A stretch of DNA of 64,000 nucleotides from the NCBI RefSeq assembly GCF_006829085.1, contig NZ_BJTC01000008.1, forward strand, positions 62,001 through 126,000, read 5' to 3'. Within the stretch, counting starts at the first letter, position 1; each line of letters opens with the position of its first letter. Source of the DNA: Chryseobacterium sp. ON_d1 (lineage in GTDB: Bacteria; Bacteroidota; Bacteroidia; Flavobacteriales; Weeksellaceae). The notes under the pieces are model-generated. The model worked only from the letters and a program-made list of their open reading frames with translations. It was not told the DNA's origin and did no database searches. Positions 58,005 through 64,000 of the stretch are shown here, in pieces. The position numbers and the translations under genes are program-made.

Positions 58005-59051
58005 ATGAAAGATGTAAAAATAGCATTCAGAAAACCCATATTTCCAGTTTCAGAAGCATTACATCAATATCTGGAAAAATATAACAGAACGACCAAGATC
58101 AGGTTCCTGTATGAAGACCTCCTGAGGTTCAGCGACAGTGTGAGTATCCTGGATAAAGATGGCAAGGATACTTTGTGGCTTGGGGTATTATATTCTGAAT
58201 ATGAGTTTAAAGAAATAGAAGCTAATCTCAATAAAATTTATACTCTCCTTCATTCTGATGGAGATATTGCTACCTTACCATATCTGAAAGTGGATACCAT
58301 TGATTTCTGTACCTTCGGAAACTCTAAACCGTTTCGGATCCGGGTGAGAAATATACTTAATGATAATTATACGTATTTTTATATTAAACAGGCGGATGCC
58401 TCCCGGATATTCGGACTGGAGCTTGAAGATCTGCTTTCTCCCAACAGAATCAACTTTCTGGTGTATAAAAATACATTGATTGAAGAGCATATTTTAGGAA
58501 TTCCCGGAGATGTTTTTATTCAAAAGCACCTGCCCAATTGTACGGAACTGGAAAAAGCACAGATTTCCAAGGAATTTGTAAAGTTCAATGAGCGCTGCCT
58601 CATTGGGCTCCTGGGTGACATGCGCTCTTACAATTATGTTGTTATTCCAATACATGATTTTGACCAGGTGATTTACAGAATTCGCCCCATTGATTTTGAT
58701 CAGCAGACTTATGAAGGAAATCTGAAAGTCTACCTTCCTCAGTATTTCAAAGAAAACAATCAAATGGTCAATATGGTTCTGGAAAAACTGAAACCCAGCT
58801 CTATAGAACAATACCGTAAGGAAGTCCGTTCACAGATCGTAAAAAGAGTAACCAGCAGTAAAAACAGATTTGATGAACTGATTTCTATTATGAAAAAAGA
58901 CAATATTGCACCGGAAACCAATGTTATAGAATTAAGAACGGCCTTGCAAAAACTTACTTATGATGTCAATTTCAAATACTGTAAAACCATGGGCGACATT
59001 ATGGAAACCGGAATAAAATTTGTGCTAAGGAATTACAAGAGAGAATATTAA
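58005..59051 (+). CDS. Unknown protein with kinase-like catalytic motifs, divergent to tssBC
   Basis: 348 residues, no signal peptide. Residues 203-212 read LGDMRSYNYV (G204-D205-x4-N210) and 224-232 YRIRPIDFD (D230, D232). This order, GDxxxxN followed about 20 residues later by IDFD, resembles the catalytic loop and Mg site of aminoglycoside/homoserine-kinase-like (APH-fold) kinases, which read HGDxxxxN and IDFG/D. A Lys that could pair with the nucleotide was not fixed. The C-terminal 90 residues are helical. A regulatory kinase of the T6SS or another role is open. It ends with a strong terminator. Confidence 0.6.
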   Translation: MKDVKIAFRKPIFPVSEALHQYLEKYNRTTKIRFLYEDLLRFSDSVSILDKDGKDTLWLGVLYSEYEFKEIEANLNKIYTLLHSDGDIATLPYLKVDTIDFCTFGNSKPFRIRVRNILNDNYTYFYIKQADASRIFGLELEDLLSPNRINFLVYKNTLIEEHILGIPGDVFIQKHLPNCTELEKAQISKEFVKFNERCLIGLLGDMRSYNYVVIPIHDFDQVIYRIRPIDFDQQTYEGNLKVYLPQYFKENNQMVNMVLEKLKPSSIEQYRKEVRSQIVKRVTSSKNRFDELISIMKKDNIAPETNVIELRTALQKLTYDVNFKYCKTMGDIMETGIKFVLRNYKREY

Positions 59052-59060
59052 GAAAAGAAA

Positions 59061-59087
59061 ATCCATCTCAAACAATAAGAGATGGAT
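59061..59087. terminator. Bidirectional terminator between the kinase-like gene and the M13 peptidase gene
   Basis: ATCCATCTC (59061-59069) and GAGATGGAT (59079-59087) form a hairpin flanked by A-rich and T-rich sides. It can end both converging transcripts. Confidence 0.8.
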
Positions 59088-59115
59088 TTTTCTTTTCTAA
59101 CAATTTCAGGTAAAA

Positions 59116-61212
59116 TTACCAGATTTTTATTCTGTCCTGAGGAGCTTTATACATTTTGTCTCCCGGTTTGATATCAAATGCTTTGATGAATGAGTCCTGA
59201 TTTACCAAAGGACCGAAAGCTCTGAACATTCCCGGAGAGTGTGGATCTGTTTTCACCTGGTTGATCATATACTGATCAGTCGCTTTAGTTCTCCAAACGG
59301 TTGCCCAGCTCATAAAGAATCTCTGATCCTGAGTGAAGCCACTGATTTTTCCAGGATTTCCTTTATCTTTTAAATACATCTGAAGTGCATCATAAGCTAC
59401 TGCTACCCCTCCTAAGTCACCGATGTTTTCACCACTTGTAAATTTACCGTTCACGAAGCTGCCCTTTACGGGTTCATAAGCACTGTACTGCGCTGCCAGC
59501 TGCCCCACTTTTGCATCAAAGTTCTTACGGTCAGCATCTGTCCACCAGTTATTCAGGTTACCATCCCCATCGAAACGGGAACCACTGTCATCAAATCCAT
59601 GAGAAATCTCGTGACCGATAACAGCTCCGATACCACCAAAGTTCACGGCTGCATCTGCTTTAGGGTTATAGAAAGGTGGCTGAAGAATAGCTGCCGGGAA
59701 TACAATTTCATTGTTTGATCCGCTGTAGTAAGCATTTACAGTTTGCGGAGACATTCCCCATTCTGTTTTGTCAACCGGTTTTCCTACTTTATCCAGACTT
59801 CTCTGATACTGCCATGCTGCTACATTCTGAAGGTTAGAATAAAGCGTAGCACCATCTTTTGGAGATTCCACCTTCAGTTGGGTATAATCTTTCCATTTAT
59901 CAGGATATGCGATTTTCACAGTAAACTTGGATAATTTTTCCTGAGCTTTTACCTTAGTTTCAGGAGACATCCAGTCTATATTCGCAATATGTGTTTTGAA
60001 TGATTTTAAAAGGTAATCAATATACGTTTCCATCTGCTTTTTGGCCTCAGGAGTAAAGTATTTGTCTACATACAGTTTTCCGAAAGCTTCACCAAGAACA
60101 CCATTCACAAGGGTAAGCCCTCTTTTGTTCATTGGACGCTGTTCTTTTTGTCCCTGTAAATATTTAGCATAGAAATCGAATCTGATCTGCTCTAAGCTGT
60201 CATTCAGATTGCTCGCATTTCCATTAATAATATGATATTTCAGATAGTCTTTCAGCAAAGGAAGGTTTTTCTGTGTGATAAACTGATCCATATTCTGGTA
60301 GTACTTCAGCTCTCCGATGATCACCCTATCTGTATTTACGCCTGCATCTTTCAGGTATTTTGCCAGATCTACATTTTTAACCACACCTGATAACTCTGAT
60401 ACGTTTTTAGGATTATATCTTAAATTGGCATCTCTGTTCTGCTCAAGCGTCAGCAAATAATTCGCAAGCTGTTTTTCAAAGTCCACTACATTCTGCGCCG
60501 CCTGGGTATTATTTTTGTATCCCAATACTCCGAATAGCTTCCCAACATACGTCTGATATTCTGCCAGTGTTTTAGTATTGGCATCATTTACTTTCTGATA
60601 GTAATCTCTTCCCAGGCCCAAATCCGGACCACCAAGATACACCGCATTCATATTGGAATTCTTCATATCAGCGCCTACCCTCCATCCGTAGAAGGAATTA
60701 TCTCCTAACCTCGTAGCCTCTAAAAGGTACTTCTGAAGATCATTAAGATTTTTAATGGCATCTACTTTGGCAAGATCCGCTTTGATAGGTGTAAGACCTT
60801 CTGTATTTCTCTTATTGGTATCCATAAAAGAAGCATACAGATTCTGAATTTTCTGCCCTTCTGATCCGGCTGGATAGGTTTCTGTAAGAATTTTATTCAG
60901 GATATCCAATGAAGCATCATCCACATTTTCTCTCAAAGCATTGAAAGATCCCCAGTTTGCTTTATCGGAAGGAATCTGAGTCGTTTTCACCCAGTTTCCG
61001 TTCACATAGCTAAAAAAGTCATCCTGCGGACGGACACTTGTATCCATGTATGACAAATTAATCCCCTCCTCTTTTGCTTCTTCTTTTACCGGCTCAGCTA
61101 TGGTCGCTGTAGCTTCGGTTTTATTCTCTGTCTTTGCAGTCTTTGCCGCACCACACGAATTAAGAAATACTATGCCTGAAAGGGCAAGTATTCCAATATT
61201 TAGCTTTTTCAT
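59116..61212 (-). CDS. M13-family metallopeptidase (neprilysin/PepO-like), lipoprotein
   Basis: 698 residues. Signal with lipobox (LSGIVFLNSCGAAK), then a low-complexity Ala/Glu/Lys/Thr segment. The M13 peptidase core includes the zinc site VIGHEISHGFDDSGSRFD (HEISH 534-538) and the downstream ENIGDLGGVAVAYDA with the third ligand Glu. The N-terminal domain begins MDTSVRPQDDFFSYVNGNWVKTTQIP, as usual in bacterial M13. It cleaves peptides on the periplasmic or outer face. It is followed upstream by a paralogue at 61591, more than 300 bases away. Confidence 0.93.
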   Translation of the reverse strand: MKKLNIGILALSGIVFLNSCGAAKTAKTENKTEATATIAEPVKEEAKEEGINLSYMDTSVRPQDDFFSYVNGNWVKTTQIPSDKANWGSFNALRENVDDASLDILNKILTETYPAGSEGQKIQNLYASFMDTNKRNTEGLTPIKADLAKVDAIKNLNDLQKYLLEATRLGDNSFYGWRVGADMKNSNMNAVYLGGPDLGLGRDYYQKVNDANTKTLAEYQTYVGKLFGVLGYKNNTQAAQNVVDFEKQLANYLLTLEQNRDANLRYNPKNVSELSGVVKNVDLAKYLKDAGVNTDRVIIGELKYYQNMDQFITQKNLPLLKDYLKYHIINGNASNLNDSLEQIRFDFYAKYLQGQKEQRPMNKRGLTLVNGVLGEAFGKLYVDKYFTPEAKKQMETYIDYLLKSFKTHIANIDWMSPETKVKAQEKLSKFTVKIAYPDKWKDYTQLKVESPKDGATLYSNLQNVAAWQYQRSLDKVGKPVDKTEWGMSPQTVNAYYSGSNNEIVFPAAILQPPFYNPKADAAVNFGGIGAVIGHEISHGFDDSGSRFDGDGNLNNWWTDADRKNFDAKVGQLAAQYSAYEPVKGSFVNGKFTSGENIGDLGGVAVAYDALQMYLKDKGNPGKISGFTQDQRFFMSWATVWRTKATDQYMINQVKTDPHSPGMFRAFGPLVNQDSFIKAFDIKPGDKMYKAPQDRIKIW

Positions 61213-61304
61213 TAAAGATAATTTTTGATTTTACACAAACTTCTCAAATATACAAACTTTAATGATATGTAATGAATGATATTTATATATGGGTGAAAAT
61301 TGGA

Positions 61305-61328
61305 GATTTAGATTTAGATTTAGATTAA
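61305..61328. repeat. Short tandem repeat
   Basis: Three copies of GATTTA and a fourth, imperfect copy (GATTAA) lie in a row. The tract is in the intergenic space between the two M13 genes. Confidence 0.6.
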
Positions 61329-61366
61329 AGGTTTAAAGTTCATAGTTTAATGTTTGGTGCTATTGG

Positions 61367-61425
61367 GTGGACCACCCCGTCAAAAAATTCTTTGAATTTT
61401 TGCCACCCCTCCAAGGGAGGGGAAT
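61367..61425. repeat. Compound palindromic intergenic element
   Basis: Two stem-loops follow each other: CAAAAAATTC (61381-61390) with GAATTTTTG (61394-61402), and CCCCTCC-AAG-GGAGGGG (61406-61422). GGGTGG/CCACCCC pieces flank them. Elements of this shape recur between genes in Chryseobacterium-like genomes; I cannot count copies here. The rest of 61213-61590 is gene-free, with an AT-rich ATCTATCATCTGCTACC tract at 61525-61550. Confidence 0.55.
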
Positions 61426-61561
61426 GATGGAAGACGTTATTATAACTATTATCCCTTCGATTCGTATCACAATCCCTATTACTTTTTACTTATTACTACT
61501 TTCCCTAATCCCTAAAACCTGCTACCTATCATCTATCATCTGCTACCTCTAAAAAAAACAA

Positions 61562-61583
61562 AACCGCCCATTGCTGAGCGGTT
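61562..61583 (-). terminator. Terminator of the second M13 gene
   Basis: AACCGC (61562-61567) and GCGGTT (61578-61583) form a short hairpin; on the minus strand it is followed by TTGTTTTTTTT. It lies eight bases beyond the stop of the second M13 gene. Confidence 0.65.
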
Positions 61584-61590
61584 ATTATTG

Positions 61591-63648
61591 TTACCAGATT
61601 TTGATTCTGTCTTCAGGAGCTTTGTATAATTTATCTCCTTTTTTCACATCGAAAGCTTTGTAGAAGGCATCAACGTTGATCAGCGGACCAAAACTTCTGA
61701 AATATCCCGGAGAGTGCGGGTCAGTTTTCACCTGGTTGATCATATATTTCTCACTTGATAATGTTCTCCAGACTGTTGCCCAGCTCAGGAAGAATCTCTG
61801 ATCCTGGGTAAATCCACTGATTTTACCTGGATTTCCTTTATCTTTTAAATACATCTGAAGAGCATCGTAAGCGATATTTACCCCTCCTAAGTCAGCGATA
61901 TTTTCACCGTTTGTGAAAGTACCATTCACAAAAGTTCCTTTTACCGGCTCATATTTATCATATTGAGAAGCAAGCGCTTTTGTTGCTTTTTCAAAATTAG
62001 CCTTATCTTCCGGAGTCCACCAGTCTACAAGATTACCGTCTGCATCGAACTGTGCTCCTGAATCATCAAATCCGTGGCTCATTTCGTGTCCGATAACCGC
62101 ACCGATACCTCCAAAGTTCACTGCAGCATCAGCTTTAGGATTGAAAAATGGCGGCTGAAGAATAGCTGCAGGGAATACAATCTCGTTGTTCACCGGGTTG
62201 TAATAAGCATTAACAGTTTGTGGTGTCATTCCCCATTCTGTTTTATCAACCGGCTTACCTATCTTAGCCAGATCTTTGTTATACTGCCATTCAGCAATAT
62301 TCTGAAGATTCTTGTAAAGGCTTCCTCCTTTAGCTTCAGAAATGATATTTAATTTTGAATAATCTTTCCATTTATCAGGATAAGCAACTTTTACGGTAAA
62401 CTTGTTCAGCTTCTGCATTGCTTTTTCTTTAGTAGTAGAAGACATCCATGCTAAGTTATTGATATGAACGGCAAAGCTTTTCTTCAGATAGTCGATCAAT
62501 TCTACCATCTGAGCTTTTGCTTCAGCAGGGAAATATTTCTCAACATATAATTTACCGAAAGCCTCTCCTAAAGAACCGTTGATCAGCTCATAGCCTCTTT
62601 TGTTAAGAGCTCTTTGTTCCTGCTGCCCTCTAAGGTATTTACCATAGAAAGCAAATCTCATATTTCCTAAGTTTTCACTTAAGTAAGCTGCACTTCCGTT
62701 GATCATGTGGAATTTCAGATAATCTTTTATAACAGAAAGATTCTGAGCATTTACCAGTTTATCAAAGTTTTTGTAGTATCCTAATTCACCGATGATCACT
62801 CTGTCTGTATTTACACCAACTTTTTTAAGATACCCCGGGATATCAACACCTTTAACAAGACTGGAAAGTTCAGCCATTGTCTGAGGGTTGTACTGAAGGG
62901 TATTATCTCGGCTCTGTTCATTTGTAAGGTAAGTATTGGCAATGCTTTTTTCGTAATTAACGATACTTTTTGCTGCTTCATCAGCATTTTTGTATCCTAA
63001 TTCTTTTAACATTGAAGCTACATATTTCTGATATTCAGCAATAGCTTCTGTATTTTTCTCATTTACTTTCTGATAGTAATCTCTTCCCAGACCCAATGAA
63101 GCATTTCCTAAGTAAACAGCATTCATTTTAGAATCTTTAAGATCCGCATCAACACCCCATCCGTACAAAACATTCTCTCCGTCTTTTGTTACAGATACCA
63201 GGTAGTTCTGAAGGTCAGCCATATTTTTAATGGCATCAATTTTATTCAGGTTTTCCTGGATAGGTTTGATTCCATCTGCATTTCTCTTCTGCATGTTCAT
63301 ATAAGTAGCATAAAGATCCTGGATCTTTTTACCTTCACTTCCATCTGCAAATTTATCTTTCAGAAGGGAGTTCAGGATGGTCATGGAATTGTTATCCGTA
63401 TCCTCAGCCAGTTTGTTAAAGCTTCCCCACGTTGGTTTATCCGATGGAATTTTGGCTGTTTTCATCCATGTTCCACTCACATAGTTGTAAAAGTCATCCT
63501 GAGGACGTACTGAAGTGTCCATCAGGCTAAGGTCTAAACCTTTGTCTGTGTTGTTCACTGCTACTTTAGCAGTTTTAGCTTGTGCGCTCATCGTAGTCTG
63601 AGTACAGATCCCTGCTATTAAAAACAAAGAAAGCGTTATTTTTTTCAT
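61591..63648 (-). CDS. M13-family metallopeptidase, exported paralogue
   Basis: 685 residues with a cleavable signal (MKKITLSLFLIAGICTQTTMSAQA), not a lipoprotein. It shares nearly all motifs with its neighbour: MDTSVRPQDDFYNYVSGTWMK, VIGHEMSHGFDDSGAQFD (HEMSH 521-525), ENIADLGGVNIAYDALQMYL and the end KAPEDRIKIW. The pair is a clear tandem duplication, one copy lipid-anchored and the other soluble or secreted. Each has its own terminator, so they are separately transcribed. Confidence 0.93.
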   Translation of the reverse strand: MKKITLSLFLIAGICTQTTMSAQAKTAKVAVNNTDKGLDLSLMDTSVRPQDDFYNYVSGTWMKTAKIPSDKPTWGSFNKLAEDTDNNSMTILNSLLKDKFADGSEGKKIQDLYATYMNMQKRNADGIKPIQENLNKIDAIKNMADLQNYLVSVTKDGENVLYGWGVDADLKDSKMNAVYLGNASLGLGRDYYQKVNEKNTEAIAEYQKYVASMLKELGYKNADEAAKSIVNYEKSIANTYLTNEQSRDNTLQYNPQTMAELSSLVKGVDIPGYLKKVGVNTDRVIIGELGYYKNFDKLVNAQNLSVIKDYLKFHMINGSAAYLSENLGNMRFAFYGKYLRGQQEQRALNKRGYELINGSLGEAFGKLYVEKYFPAEAKAQMVELIDYLKKSFAVHINNLAWMSSTTKEKAMQKLNKFTVKVAYPDKWKDYSKLNIISEAKGGSLYKNLQNIAEWQYNKDLAKIGKPVDKTEWGMTPQTVNAYYNPVNNEIVFPAAILQPPFFNPKADAAVNFGGIGAVIGHEMSHGFDDSGAQFDADGNLVDWWTPEDKANFEKATKALASQYDKYEPVKGTFVNGTFTNGENIADLGGVNIAYDALQMYLKDKGNPGKISGFTQDQRFFLSWATVWRTLSSEKYMINQVKTDPHSPGYFRSFGPLINVDAFYKAFDVKKGDKLYKAPEDRIKIW

Positions 63649-63809
63649 TATGATAACAATTTATAGAATATGTATTATTTATTTCGAATTTGTTACTTTT
63701 CAGAAAAACAAATTTAAATAAATAAGTTGGAAGCTGGAAGTTATGAAAATCATAAGGAATGGTAATACCATCTCTACAATAACGTCCAGTTTCCATCCTC
63801 CAGCTTTAT

Positions 63810-64000
63810 CTAAGAAGTCACGATCTCTTTTACATTCCCGGTTCTTTTCAGGAATCCCCAGGACTGCATTTCTCCTTTCAGGGCTTTTCTTAAACTCTTA
63901 AACAGCACAATATACATCAGCCATCTGTATCCGAACCTCTGAGGAATAATATACAGGAGATTGATTAACTTTTCCCGCTGTATAATGAATGCAATCAAAG
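63810..64000 (-). CDS. 3' end of a probable glycosyltransferase (partial)
   Basis: The last 62 residues of a leftward gene whose start is outside the window. LMYIVLFKSLRKALKGEMQSW and the ending KRTGNVKEIV resemble the C-terminus of family-2 glycosyltransferases, which end in a membrane-near basic region and a KRTGNV-like tail. The assignment rests on these few residues only. No stop was seen up to the right edge. The stop at 63810 is followed by a gene-free 160 bases before the M13 gene. Confidence 0.4.
   Translation of the reverse strand, partial: LIAFIIQREKLINLLYIIPQRFGYRWLMYIVLFKSLRKALKGEMQSWGFLKRTGNVKEIVTS

Noticed and set aside
1..64000. CRISPR array, rRNA genes or insertion sequences
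   Set aside because: No regularly spaced repeats, ribosomal RNA signatures, transposase frames or terminal inverted repeats were seen.

Overview
The window looks like a chromosome segment of a Flavobacteriales bacterium close to Chryseobacterium (Weeksellaceae). The basis is AT-rich DNA, a gliding-motility lipoprotein GldD beside mutY, Bacteroidetes-type type VI secretion (T6SS subtype iii) genes, many lipoproteins and Bacteroidetes TAnnTTTG-like promoter boxes. This is inferred from gene content; no search was run.

Region 1 (1-5770) is the right end of a prophage or phage-derived element. A leftward early operon of small, overlapping genes runs off the left edge. It starts at an operator/promoter region (about 3394-3470) that it shares with a rightward repressor gene. 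A few accessory genes follow, and the element ends at the 3' half of a tRNA-Leu(CAA) gene (5718-5770), read here as an attachment site. Region 2 (5771-13850) carries an AraC regulator, a membrane protein, a collapsed oxidoreductase pseudogene, an SDR, a DUF2147 protein and a GH43-GH115 pair for glucuronoxylan-type side chains. It closes with a second, decayed copy of a tRNA 3' end plus terminator, so the whole 8-kb block may be another island at the same tRNA locus. A 30-bp motif is duplicated upstream of the SDR and DUF2147 genes.

Region 3 (14017-17580) holds a MaoC-type hydratase, a cold-shock protein with a DEAD-box helicase, and a family-14 glycosyltransferase. Region 4 (17669-32955) is a T6SS effector island read leftward: Hcp, VgrG, a small membrane protein, a DUF2931 lipoprotein, a Tle1-like lipase, an uncharacterised protein, a PAAR-like/GH19 effector, and then a tail of exported proteins. 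Three of these share a TPR-like C-terminus attached to different N-terminal domains, and one is an apparent fusion of the kinds of domain found in two separate genes a few kb away. A decayed gene copy also lies in the tail. I read this tail as a growing immunity-gene array. The sheath genes tssB/tssC lie apart at 55.8-57.7 kb, divergent from a gene with kinase-like motifs.

Region 5 (33200-55745) is mostly core: a VIT-family transporter, lgt, an SDR, a cold-shock-domain protein, an RND efflux operon, an SRPBCC protein, a YkuD-like protein, DUF2459, queG, rhodanese, an HD-domain protein, an alpha/beta hydrolase, nitronate monooxygenase, a SurA-like isomerase, a PfkB kinase, gldD and mutY. Region 6 (55824-64000) has tssC/tssB, the kinase-like gene, two tandem M13 metallopeptidases and the end of a probable glycosyltransferase. 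Several palindromic intergenic repeats are scattered through the window. I saw no rRNA, complete tRNA, CRISPR array, transposase or integrase.
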